From Dehalococcoidia bacterium (GTDB lineage: Bacteria; Chloroflexota; Dehalococcoidia; Dehalococcoidales; W498): DNA of 10,997 nucleotides. The translations under genes and the position numbers were made by a program. Under the pieces are notes generated by a model that worked only from the letters and a program-made list of their open reading frames with translations, did not search any database and was not told the DNA's origin. The stretch's first letter is position 1, and each line of letters opens with the position of its first letter. The stretch spans positions 1-10,997 of the forward strand of contig JAUWEU010000008.1 in the NCBI GenBank assembly GCA_030608125.1, given 5' to 3'. Positions 1 through 5,096 of this stretch are shown here, in pieces.

Positions 1-473
1 TCAAGGAATGTGGAGAGGAATTGATAGTCTTTCTGGCCCCAAATGGCATTGACTATGTTTAGCCTGAAAGCTTCTCCATCCTTACCTTCGGCACCTTCGC
101 CACGCTGACTGAGTTCGATATCCAAACTATTGAGTGTCGGATGCAGGCGATCTTGGGGGAGAATAAAGTGAAGAGTATCCGCCATCTGCTGTGCGGTCTC
201 ACCGCGAGCCCCGGCATATGTCATCGCCAGCGCCAGCGAGATACTATAGGGAGAGTAGAAGAGATTGTCATCGCCCTCTTTAAGCACCTGATACAGGTCA
301 AAAGCGAAGGCACTGTTTCCGTCAACCAGTATTACCAGGTCAGCTTCATCCACATCAGGCGAAGTCACCCGCTGCTTCTCTGATTGGACTATCTCACCAG
401 CTGCTGGTTGAACGCAGGCCACCAAACCCAACAGCACGACTACCATTAGTGCCGAAATAAATACCTTCTTCAT
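1..473 (-). CDS. Serpin-family lipoprotein, N-terminal part (runs off the left edge)
   Basis: The first 157 residues of a secreted lipoprotein with a serpin (serine/cysteine protease inhibitor) fold are visible. Residues 1-20 form a signal peptide with two lysines, a hydrophobic core and the lipobox LVAC, so Cys20 should be lipidated and the protein anchored outside the cytoplasmic membrane. After a linker, residues 70-101 carry the serpin signature (NLFYSPYSISLALAM, then YAGARGETAQQM and a Leu), followed by the LNIVNAIWGQ segment. Serpins are usually 370-420 residues, so more than half, including the reactive-centre loop that sets the target protease, lies outside the window. The ATG at 473 is preceded by a perfect AGGAGGT at 481-487, seven bases away, which fixes the start. 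The family assignment is firm. Whether the protein is an active inhibitor cannot be judged here. Confidence 0.88.
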   Translation of the reverse strand, partial: MKKVFISALMVVVLLGLVACVQPAAGEIVQSEKQRVTSPDVDEADLVILVDGNSAFAFDLYQVLKEGDDNLFYSPYSISLALAMTYAGARGETAQQMADTLHFILPQDRLHPTLNSLDIELSQRGEGAEGKDGEAFRLNIVNAIWGQKDYQFLSTFL

Positions 474-514
474 TTCAGTTACCTCCTGCTCATCCCACTT
501 AAATCAGTTTCCAT

Positions 515-520
515 ATTATA
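515..520 (-). promoter_or_regulatory. Possible -10 element of the serpin gene
   Basis: On the minus strand a perfect TATAAT (within TATATAAT) lies 42 bases upstream of the serpin start codon. No convincing -35 hexamer is seen 16-18 bases further upstream (ACTTAT at 538-543 is a poor match). The call rests on the -10 alone and on its position. Confidence 0.35.
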
Positions 521-665
521 TAACGAATAAGACGCCTATAAGTTAGTAAAGATTTTTGAGAGGTATAAGAAAAAAGCTGCAACCAACATTACGCTATGTT
601 GTGTAATAGGGAGAGTAGCAAGTAAAAGAAACGGCAGCCAAACGGATACATCCTATTAAACCAAG

Positions 666-932
666 ATGAAGATTGCTAGTCAACAATCTGCTGCGCTTGA
701 TTCAGAGATTCTGACCCAATGCGGCATTCGTATAGTTCACCGTATCACCTCGAAGGACGACTACAGGGCAATAGATGCTCTGAGTCCAGATTATCTGTCT
801 GAAGGACTTCCTAATCGTATCAAACAACTCAATGGTCCAGGACAGACATTAGTTATTGATGATGAACGGGAGAGTGTGATTCCAGTTCAAGTCCAGCCCA
901 GGCAAAGTCTCCACGGTGGCTTTAGCGCATAG
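666..932 (+). pseudogene. Remnant of a HerA-like (DUF87-type) ATPase, C-terminal end only
   Basis: The 88-residue reading frame resembles only the last part of HerA/DUF87-type hexameric DNA-translocating ATPases. It has a SQQSAALDSEILTQCG stretch, which corresponds to the family's SQRPS..D..VLSQC segment, then IVHRITSKDDYRAID (family: I.LR..NP.D...I), and finally VQVQPRQSLHGG, matching the usual R.S.HGG end. The Walker A and Walker B regions of such proteins are absent. An in-frame stop (TAA at 657-659) lies three codons upstream of the ATG, and no good ribosome binding site precedes it. I read this as the tail of a decayed or partly deleted gene. The alternative is a short orphan ORF. Confidence in the family match is moderate. 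Confidence 0.42.
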
Positions 933-1021
933 TAGGGGACTTGTTCGTAAGGTTAGATTTAAACTCCACGTCTTAGTGTGTTTCTACTTTTTCCTTAGTA
1001 GGTGGCCAGCTGAAGGTCACT

Positions 1022-1070
1022 GAAAAAATTCTCCCCGGCCAACTAAAATCTTGTCGATGCCAGCGGGGAG
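1022..1070 (-). terminator. Rho-independent terminator of tRNA-Ala
   Basis: Read on the minus strand, about 23 bases after the tRNA 3' end, CTCCCCG (1070-1064) pairs with CGGGGAG (1037-1031). The stem can be extended by GC/GC pairs around a small bulge. The loop is long, roughly 20-26 bases. AATTTTTT (1029-1022) follows the stem directly. Position, G+C-rich stem and T run agree with an intrinsic terminator, although the loop is longer than usual. Confidence 0.58.
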
Positions 1071-1092
1071 TTCTAGGTATCGTCCCCTTAAG

Positions 1093-1165
1093 TGGAGCTG
1101 AGGGGACTCGAACCCCTGACCTCCTCCGTGCAAAGGAGGCGCTCTCCCAGCTGAGCTACAGCCCC
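1093..1165 (-). tRNA. tRNA-Ala (anticodon TGC)
   Basis: A complete 73-base cloverleaf is present. The acceptor stem pairs GGGGCTG with CAGCTCC (one G-T pair), with discriminator A at 1093. The D arm is GCTC/GAGC, and the anticodon stem CCTCC/GGAGG encloses the loop TTTGCAC, giving anticodon TGC. The T arm is AGGGG-TTCGAGT-CCCCT. The CCA end is not encoded (the next bases are CT), so it must be added by CCA-transferase. A promoter lies just upstream (1179-1207) and an intrinsic terminator downstream (1022-1070), so the gene appears to be a single-gene unit. Confidence 0.97.
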
Positions 1166-1178
1166 ATTTACCAGTAAT

Positions 1179-1207
1179 ATTATAACAATAGTGGGGCTTA
1201 GTCGCAA
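1179..1207 (-). promoter_or_regulatory. Sigma-70-type promoter of tRNA-Ala
   Basis: On the minus strand the -35 TTGCGA (1207-1202) and a perfect -10 TATAAT (1184-1179) are separated by 17 bases. This would start transcription about seven bases before the mature tRNA 5' end at 1165. It is divergent from, and back-to-back with, the promoter at 1228-1256. Confidence 0.65.
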
Positions 1208-1227
1208 TTTACCTGAGCTTGTAGAGC

Positions 1228-1256
1228 TTGACAATATTAAAATAATTGGTTATTAT
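1228..1256 (+). promoter_or_regulatory. Strong sigma-70-type promoter of the metal-cofactor gene cluster
   Basis: A consensus -35 TTGACA (1228-1233) and a -10 TATTAT (1251-1256, five of six matches) have the ideal 17-base spacer. Transcription would start near 1263, giving a leader of about 29 bases before the DUF134 start codon. The -10 and start point are overlapped by the dyad at 1255-1270. Confidence 0.75.
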
Positions 1257-1270
1257 GAACATAAGTTCAT
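1255..1270. promoter_or_regulatory. Dyad overlapping -10/+1, candidate operator
   Basis: ATGAAC (1255-1260) and GTTCAT (1265-1270) form a perfect 6-bp inverted repeat around the spacer ATAA. It covers the end of the -10 hexamer and the expected transcription start, the position where a repressor would block RNA polymerase. The first gene downstream encodes an HTH protein, so autoregulation is a reasonable inference. No binding can be shown from sequence alone. Confidence 0.5.
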
Positions 1271-1291
1271 TACTCAAAGGAAATACTAATC

Positions 1292-1642
1292 ATGCCTAGA
1301 CCACCTAAATGGCGCTGTGTTAGTTTTATGCCACAAATAACCTACTTCAAGCCAGCGGGGGTACCTCTTCGCTTACTCAAGGAGGTATGCCTTTCTGTAG
1401 AGGAGGCTGAAGCTATCCGGCTTAAAGACTTAGAAGGGCTGGAGCAGGAAGAATGCGCCCAAAGGATGCACATCTCACGCCCTACCTTCCACAGGGTGCT
1501 GGGAGCAGCCAGAAAGAAGGTAGCTGAGTCACTGATTAATGGTAAGGCGATTAGAATTGATGGTGGTAACTTTGAAATGGCTACCAGCCGATTCCGGTGC
1601 GATGATGCTGGGCATCAAGGGGATGTGCCTTTGAAACAATGA
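1292..1642 (+). CDS. UPF0251/DUF134 helix-turn-helix protein
   Basis: A 116-residue protein of the UPF0251 (DUF134) family, predicted DNA-binding proteins often found beside NifX-like genes. It has the family's MPRPPKWRCVSFMP start and FKPAGVPL. These are followed by a sigma-70 region-4-like HTH at about residues 35-75 (LSVEEAEAIRLKDLEGLEQEECA, then MHISRPTFHRVLGAARKKVAESL) and then GKAIRIDGGNFEM. The C-terminus (RFRCDDAGHQGDVPLKQ) looks like an eroded CxxCGH zinc-ribbon segment in which the second cysteine has become Ala. The ATG follows AAAGG at 1276-1280 with 11 bases between, so the ribosome binding site is modest. As first gene behind the 1228-1256 promoter and its dyad, it is the likely local regulator. 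Its ligand is unknown. Confidence 0.88.
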   Translation: MPRPPKWRCVSFMPQITYFKPAGVPLRLLKEVCLSVEEAEAIRLKDLEGLEQEECAQRMHISRPTFHRVLGAARKKVAESLINGKAIRIDGGNFEMATSRFRCDDAGHQGDVPLKQ

Positions 1643-1710
1643 CGACTAATCCTGCCTCTAGAGCAGATTGTGAGCAGAATGCGTGACCTAGAAGCGAAGG
1701 AGAGATAAGT

Positions 1711-2094
1711 ATGAAAATTGCCATATCAGCCACCGGTCCGAGCCTTAATGCTGAGGTAGACCCCCGCTTTGGTAGATGTCAGTATTTTATTATTGCTGAC
1801 CCGGACACGATGCAATTTGAATCTATACAGAACCCAAATATCATGGCTGCTGGTGGGGCTGGCATTTCCACTAGTCAGACGATTGCCAACTCAGAAGTAC
1901 AGGTGGTGCTCACCGGCGACTGCGGTCCCAATGCCTACAAGGTATTATCTGCCGCTGGAATCCAAGTAATAACCGGAGTTTCCGGGAAAATCCGGGATGC
2001 CATTCAGGACTACAAATCAGGTCAATTTCGAGCCATCCCACAACCTACGGTGGGCACCGTTCTTGACATGGGGATGGGACGAGGCAGGGGGTAG
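1711..2094 (+). CDS. NifX/NafY-like (dinitrogenase FeMo-cofactor-binding family, MTH1175-type) protein, first copy
   Basis: A 127-residue protein whose residues 1-105 form a complete DiNase_FeMo-co fold: MKIAISATG, then AEVDPRFGRCQYFIIAD, the GGAGISTSQTIAN loop, VVLTGDCGPNAYKVL and GVSGKIRDAIQDYKSGQ. Relatives bind metal clusters, for example the Mo-Cu cluster of Desulfovibrio orange protein. The frame ends at TAG 2092-2094 within a Gly/Met/Arg-rich linker (DMGMGRGRG). In related proteins such a linker continues into a C-terminal coiled coil, which here is encoded downstream in the +1 frame (2099-2266). Joining the frames at 2091/2093 would give a 184-residue protein. The ATG has AAGGAG about 9 bases upstream. 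The family call is firm. Whether the natural product is the short or the long form is open. Confidence 0.86.
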   Translation: MKIAISATGPSLNAEVDPRFGRCQYFIIADPDTMQFESIQNPNIMAAGGAGISTSQTIANSEVQVVLTGDCGPNAYKVLSAAGIQVITGVSGKIRDAIQDYKSGQFRAIPQPTVGTVLDMGMGRGRG

Positions 2095-2101
2095 AGGAAT
2101 G
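2086..2101 (+). other. Frame-break site: G5 run and stop codon before the NifX coiled-coil tail
   Basis: The frame of the NifX gene reads AGG GGG TAG at 2086-2094. Skipping one base (U2092) gives AGA GGA ATG, and the Gly/Met/Arg linker continues without interruption into the coiled coil. The site combines a G5 homopolymer (2087-2091), a stop codon and a Shine-Dalgarno-like AGGGGG. That last sequence is also found upstream of the +1 frameshift site of prfB. It equally sits seven bases before an ATG at 2099. It could therefore be an indel, a programmed +1 shift (GGG to GGU slippage) or a reinitiation site. Confidence 0.5.
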
Positions 2102-2266
2102 GGCCGTGGTAGGGGAGTTGGGATGATACCTATGGCTGGACCGTCATCCCAGCCGGCAAGCCCGGAACAGGAGCTAGAGGTGCTTAAAGCCCAATCGCAG
2201 ATGCTAGCGCAACAATTAGCTGACCTCCAGCGCCATATCGAAGAACTGGAAAAAGACAAAAGATGA
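2099..2266 (+). CDS. Gly/Arg-rich linker plus coiled-coil segment, out-of-frame tail of the NifX-like protein or separate 55-aa protein
   Basis: From the ATG at 2099 this encodes 55 residues: a start rich in Gly, Arg and Met (MGRGRGVGMIPM), a Pro/Ser linker, and a coiled coil (about residues 21-55, PEQELEVLKAQSQ then LQRHIEELEKDKR with leucines in heptad-like spacing). This architecture is normal for the C-terminus of MTH1175-type proteins, so by origin it belongs to the preceding gene. The open frame extends upstream to 1997 but only overlaps NifX code there. If translated alone, AGGGGG at 2086-2091 would be its ribosome binding site, with spacing 7 and coupling to the NifX stop. It could also be reached by frameshifting, or be dead code after an indel. 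Confidence 0.55.
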   Translation: MGRGRGVGMIPMAGPSSQPASPEQELEVLKAQSQMLAQQLADLQRHIEELEKDKR

Positions 2267-2281
2267 AGAGGAGGATACGTC

Positions 2282-2455
2282 ATGGCCGTCTGGAAATACG
2301 CAGGCAAGGAGGTAAGTGAGGAGGAGATAGACAAGGCTATTAACGCAGTGGCAGAGGCTTGCTTTAAGTGTGGCAAGGAAAACCATACTGATGAGTGTCC
2401 CATTTTCCAATTGATAGAAGAGTTAAAAGCCTTGAAGGGCTCTAAGGAGGAATGA
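2282..2455 (+). CDS. 57-aa protein with zinc-knuckle-like CX2CX4HX3C motif
   Basis: A small gene with a perfect AGGAGG (2269-2274) seven bases before its ATG. It begins 15 bases after the coiled-coil frame and ends three bases before fmdB, so it is clearly part of the operon. The product begins MAVWKYAGKEVSEEEIDKA. It then has CFKCGKENHTDECP, with C27, C30, H35 and C39, and ends in a charged helix (IFQLIEELKALKG). The pattern CX2CX4HX3C is one residue shorter than the retroviral-type zinc knuckle CX2CX4HX4C, and it should bind one Zn or another metal. I do not recognise a named family. In this context a metal-handling or adaptor role is an inference. Confidence 0.78.
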   Translation: MAVWKYAGKEVSEEEIDKAINAVAEACFKCGKENHTDECPIFQLIEELKALKGSKEE

Positions 2456-2458
2456 ATT

Positions 2459-2680
2459 ATGCCAATCTATGAATACCAGTGCACCCAGTGTGGAGAAAGG
2501 TTTGAGGTTCGCCAATCCATTGGCGAGGACGGCTCCAAATTAAACTGTCCCAAGTGTAATACCCAAAATCCGAGACGACTCCTTTCTTCGTTCTACAGCC
2601 CAGGTTCAGGGAAAACTGAACCCTCAGAAATAAGCTATCCTACCTGCAGTTCGGGTGTTTGCAACCTTCCGCCAAGGTAG
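2459..2680 (+). CDS. FmdB-family zinc-ribbon protein
   Basis: A 73-residue protein with the hallmark FmdB/CxxC_CxxC_SSSS start MPIYEYQCTQCGERFEVRQS and two CX2C knuckles, C8/C11 and C30/C33, which form a small zinc ribbon. The family is named after a putative regulator of a formamidase operon, but its general role is unknown. The tail carries two more cysteines, C63 and C68 (TCSSGVC), outside the ribbon. AAGGAGG at 2444-2450 lies eight bases before the ATG, and the gene follows the zinc-knuckle gene by only three bases. It is the second of three consecutive small cysteine-rich proteins placed between the NifX and MinD genes. Confidence 0.9.
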   Translation: MPIYEYQCTQCGERFEVRQSIGEDGSKLNCPKCNTQNPRRLLSSFYSPGSGKTEPSEISYPTCSSGVCNLPPR

Positions 2681-2715
2681 TGAAAGGCAGTCAGTTCTTT
2701 ATCGGAGGTATCATT

Positions 2716-2940
2716 ATGCCTAGAAGGGATGGAACGGGACCGCCTTGGGGTGGTGATGCAAAAAGAGGTATTGGACGAGGTGGAGGAGGTAGTGGTAGGA
2801 TGGGAGGCATACATCCCGGAGCTGGACCCGGTGGGAATTGTGTCTGCCCCAGTTGTGGGGCAAAAGTTCCTCATCAAGCAGGAACTCCCTGCTATAACCT
2901 GAGCTGTCCTCAGTGTGGCACAAAGATGGCGAGGGGATGA
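2716..2940 (+). CDS. Glycine-rich protein with C-terminal zinc-ribbon (CxCxxC...CxxxxCxxC)
   Basis: A 74-residue protein beginning MPRRDGTGPPWGG, which resembles the start of DUF5320-type proteins (MPRGDGTGP). Residues 11-41 are Gly/Arg-rich and probably flexible. The C-terminal part (42-67) holds six cysteines: C42, C44 and C47 (CVCPSCG), then C59, C64 and C67 (CYNLSCPQCG), a likely metal-binding ribbon. I chose the ATG at 2716 because GGAGGT (2704-2709) lies six bases before it. An upstream in-frame ATG at 2659 would overlap fmdB and add 19 residues of unlike character. The stop is one base before the next ATG, so translation of the following ATPase is probably coupled. Function is unknown. 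Confidence 0.82.
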   Translation: MPRRDGTGPPWGGDAKRGIGRGGGGSGRMGGIHPGAGPGGNCVCPSCGAKVPHQAGTPCYNLSCPQCGTKMARG

Positions 2941-2941
2941 G

Positions 2942-3796
2942 ATGATAATAGCTGTTGCCAGCGGGAAAGGTGGCACTGGAAAAACCCTAGTCGCCACCAG
3001 CTTGGCTCTGTCATTAGAAAATAAGAAACCAGTGCAGCTTCTCGACTGTGATGTAGAGGAACCTAATGCTTATATTTTTCTAAAGCCATCATTTAGCCAT
3101 AAGGAGACAGTTTCTATTCCTATCCCCCAGGTAGATGGGGAGAGGTGCACCTATTGTGGCAAGTGTGCTGAGGTCTGTGCCTATAACGCTATTGTTGTTT
3201 TCCCCAAACATGTTTTGATTTTCCCTGAGCTGTGTCATGGTTGCGGGGCTTGCTCTTATCTATGTCCCGAGGATGCTCTCTTTGAGGTAAACAAGGAGAT
3301 GGGAATCTTAGAGGCAGGCAGCTCAAAAGGGATTGAATTTGTCCATGGCGAGCTTACCATTGGTGAGGCTATGGCTCCCCCCGTAATCAGGGAGGTAAAG
3401 AAGCATATCAACCGAAAAAAGCTTACCATTATTGATGTTGCTCCAGGAACATCATGTCCCGTAGTTGAAGCGGTCAAGGGCAGTGATTTCTGCTTGCTGG
3501 TGACTGAACCTACCCCCTTCGGTCTCAATGACCTGGCTTTGGCAATAGATATGGTTAAGGAGCTGAATATCCCTTGTGGTGTAGTTATTAATCGAGATGG
3601 TGCCGGAGATAGTAAGGTTGAAGAGTATTGCCGCAAGGAAGGCATCCCCATTCTGCTGCGGATACCGCTAGATATTGAGATTGCCCGACTATACTCCAGA
3701 GGAATTACTTTGGTGGAGGGAATACCACAGTGGCAGGAACCATTCCTCAGGCTTTATAATGATATTGAGCAGATAGCACGCCAGACCGAAGGTTAA
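2942..3796 (+). CDS. MinD/ParA-type P-loop ATPase with inserted 2x[4Fe-4S] ferredoxin domain, copy A
   Basis: A 284-residue cytoplasmic ATPase of the COG1149 type. Residues 9-15 (KGGTGKT, signature Lys9) form the deviant Walker A, and DCDVEEPN follows at 35-42. A bacterial ferredoxin insert contains C69, C72, C75, C79 and C98, C101, C104, C108, two CX2CX2CX3C sets that each should hold a [4Fe-4S] cluster. The ATPase fold resumes with IIDVAPGTSCPVVEAV, VTEPTPFGLNDLALA and VINRDG. I prefer the ATG at 2942, which begins the first beta strand (MIIAVASGKGG) and follows GAGGGG at 2930-2935. The frame opens further upstream at 2915, inside the previous gene. Its nearest characterised relatives by architecture are the two ATPases of the Desulfovibrio ORP gene set. 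ATP-driven cluster transfer or positioning is an inference. Confidence 0.92.
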   Translation: MIIAVASGKGGTGKTLVATSLALSLENKKPVQLLDCDVEEPNAYIFLKPSFSHKETVSIPIPQVDGERCTYCGKCAEVCAYNAIVVFPKHVLIFPELCHGCGACSYLCPEDALFEVNKEMGILEAGSSKGIEFVHGELTIGEAMAPPVIREVKKHINRKKLTIIDVAPGTSCPVVEAVKGSDFCLLVTEPTPFGLNDLALAIDMVKELNIPCGVVINRDGAGDSKVEEYCRKEGIPILLRIPLDIEIARLYSRGITLVEGIPQWQEPFLRLYNDIEQIARQTEG

Positions 3797-3802
3797 ACAA
3801 AG

Positions 3803-4651
3803 ATGAAGGAGATCGTGGTTATTAGTGGCAAGGGAGGTACTGGCAAAACCATTATAGTAGCTTCCCTGGCTGCCTTGGCTAAAAGTAAGGTTATGGTTGA
3901 CTGCGATGTAGATGCTGCTGACCTCTACTTACTCCTCCGGCCGGTTACTCAGGAGAGGCGGGAGTTCTGGAGTGGACATAAGGCAGTTATAGATAGAGAT
4001 AAGTGCACCCAGTGCGGTTTGTGTCAAGATTTGTGCCGATTTAATGCCATAAATGAGTTCCAAGTTGATACTATCTCTTGTGAGGGCTGCGGCTTCTGCT
4101 ATAATATCTGCCCTGAAGAGGCTATCACTATGCAGGAGAACCTATCGGGAAGCTGGTTCACTTCCGATACCAGATACGGACCCTTGGTTTACGCCAAACT
4201 GGGTATAGCCCAGGAAAACTCGGGGAAACTAGTAGCCACGGTCAGACAACAGGCTAAATTCATTGCTGAAAAGCAAGGGCTTGACTATATATTAAGCGAT
4301 GGACCACCTGGTATCGGCTGCCCGGTTATCTCTTCCATATCTGGGGTAAATCTGGCAGTTATCGTCACCGAGCCAACCCTGTCCGGGATACACGACCTGG
4401 ATAGAGCTATTAGCGTTTGTCAGCACTTCAATGTCTCGGTTATAGTATGTATTAACAAATATGACCTGAATGAAGATAACACTCGTCAGATTGAAAGCTA
4501 CTGCCACAGCCAGGGAATAGAGGTCGCCTCTAAGATTCCTTTTGATAATGTGGTAACTGAGGCATTGGTTAAGGGATTACCTGTGGTGGAGTACTCTGAT
4601 AATAGTGTTTCGCAACAAATAAAGGCGCTATGGCAATCTATAGCGGGTTAA
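3803..4651 (+). CDS. MinD/ParA-type P-loop ATPase with inserted 2x[4Fe-4S] ferredoxin domain, copy B
   Basis: A 282-residue paralogue directly after copy A (six-base gap). It has KGGTGKT at 10-16 and VDCDVDAADLYLLL. The ferredoxin insert carries C68, C71, C74, C78 (CTQCGLCQDLC) and C93, C96, C99, C103 (CEGCGFCYNICP). After it come LSDGPPGIGCPVISS, VTEPTLSGIHDLDRA and INKYDLN. All nucleotide-binding and cluster-binding residues are intact. The central part is longer than in copy A (SWFTSDTRYGPLVYAKLG), the segment typical of the second member of such pairs. Two adjacent, diverged copies suggest that the active unit is a heterodimer, since MinD-type ATPases work as dimers. The ribosome binding site is weak (GAAGG about ten bases upstream), consistent with coupling to copy A. 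Confidence 0.92.
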   Translation: MKEIVVISGKGGTGKTIIVASLAALAKSKVMVDCDVDAADLYLLLRPVTQERREFWSGHKAVIDRDKCTQCGLCQDLCRFNAINEFQVDTISCEGCGFCYNICPEEAITMQENLSGSWFTSDTRYGPLVYAKLGIAQENSGKLVATVRQQAKFIAEKQGLDYILSDGPPGIGCPVISSISGVNLAVIVTEPTLSGIHDLDRAISVCQHFNVSVIVCINKYDLNEDNTRQIESYCHSQGIEVASKIPFDNVVTEALVKGLPVVEYSDNSVSQQIKALWQSIAG

Positions 4652-4670
4652 TCAAACTTAGGAGGAGACG

Positions 4671-5069
4671 GTGAAGATTGCGGCTATATCCGACGATGGA
4701 ACAACTATCAGCCAGCATTTTAGCAGAGCACCAGTCTATGTAGTGGTCACGGTGGAAGATGGCAAGATTACAAGCCAGGAGACACGAGCCAAGACCGGGC
4801 ATCATACCTTCGCTGCCCACCACCCCCCCAATTTAGCCCCAGGTGAAAGGCATGGCTATGATGCTGGCTCAAAGCTAAAGCACAAAAGTATGGCTGAGAC
4901 TATCTCTGACTGTCAGGTTCTTCTTGCCGGAGGCATGGGCTGGGGAGCCTATGAGGCTATGCAGAGCTATAATATTACACCTATAGTTACCGATGTAAGA
5001 AGCATCAACGAGGCTGTGCAGCTCTATTTAGATGGCAAACTGACCAATCTAATGGAGCGCCTCCATTAA
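4671..5069 (+). CDS. NifX/NafY-like (dinitrogenase FeMo-cofactor-binding family) protein, second copy
   Basis: A 132-residue protein starting at GTG 4671, four bases after a strong GGAGGAG (4661-4667). It has the DiNase_FeMo-co fold: MKIAAISDDGTTISQHFSRAPVYVV at the start, then QVLLAGGMGWGAYEAM, PIVTDVRSINEAVQLYLDGKL and NLMERLH. Between the third strand and the first helix it carries an insert with several histidines (GHHTFAAHHPP, ERHGYD) that is absent from the copy at 1711 and could supply extra metal ligands. It lacks the Gly/Met/Arg linker and coiled coil, so the two paralogues are specialised differently. It follows the ATPase pair, its likely partners, by 19 bases. Confidence 0.88.
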   Translation: MKIAAISDDGTTISQHFSRAPVYVVVTVEDGKITSQETRAKTGHHTFAAHHPPNLAPGERHGYDAGSKLKHKSMAETISDCQVLLAGGMGWGAYEAMQSYNITPIVTDVRSINEAVQLYLDGKLTNLMERLH

Positions 5070-5096
5070 TATTTATTTAAGTTGAGGTCTAGACAA

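Larger units (their letters stand above)
474..1092. other. Gene-poor stretch between the serpin gene and tRNA-Ala
   Basis: This 619-base stretch holds no intact gene that I can support. It contains the serpin leader and -10 near 481-520, the HerA-like ATPase remnant at 666-932, and the tRNA-Ala terminator at 1022-1070. I see nothing recognisable in 521-660 or 935-1020: no repeats, no further RNA gene and no ORF of recognisable family. Confidence 0.6.

Noticed and set aside
141..383. Plus-strand open frame of 80 codons
   Set aside because: It lies opposite the serpin gene, has no family resemblance and no good ribosome binding site.
2017..2410. Two minus-strand open frames over the NifX tail and zinc-knuckle gene
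   Set aside because: Low-complexity Ser/Leu/Pro-rich translations opposite supported plus-strand genes. They are antisense shadows.
2659..2715. Longer start (ATG 2659) for the Gly-rich zinc-ribbon protein
   Set aside because: It would overlap fmdB and add 19 residues unlike the family start. GGAGGT lies at the correct distance from ATG 2716.
2635..2997. Minus-strand open frame of 120 codons
   Set aside because: It covers fmdB, the Gly-rich zinc protein and the ATPase start on the other strand. The Ser/Thr-rich translation is what the complement of Gly-rich code gives.
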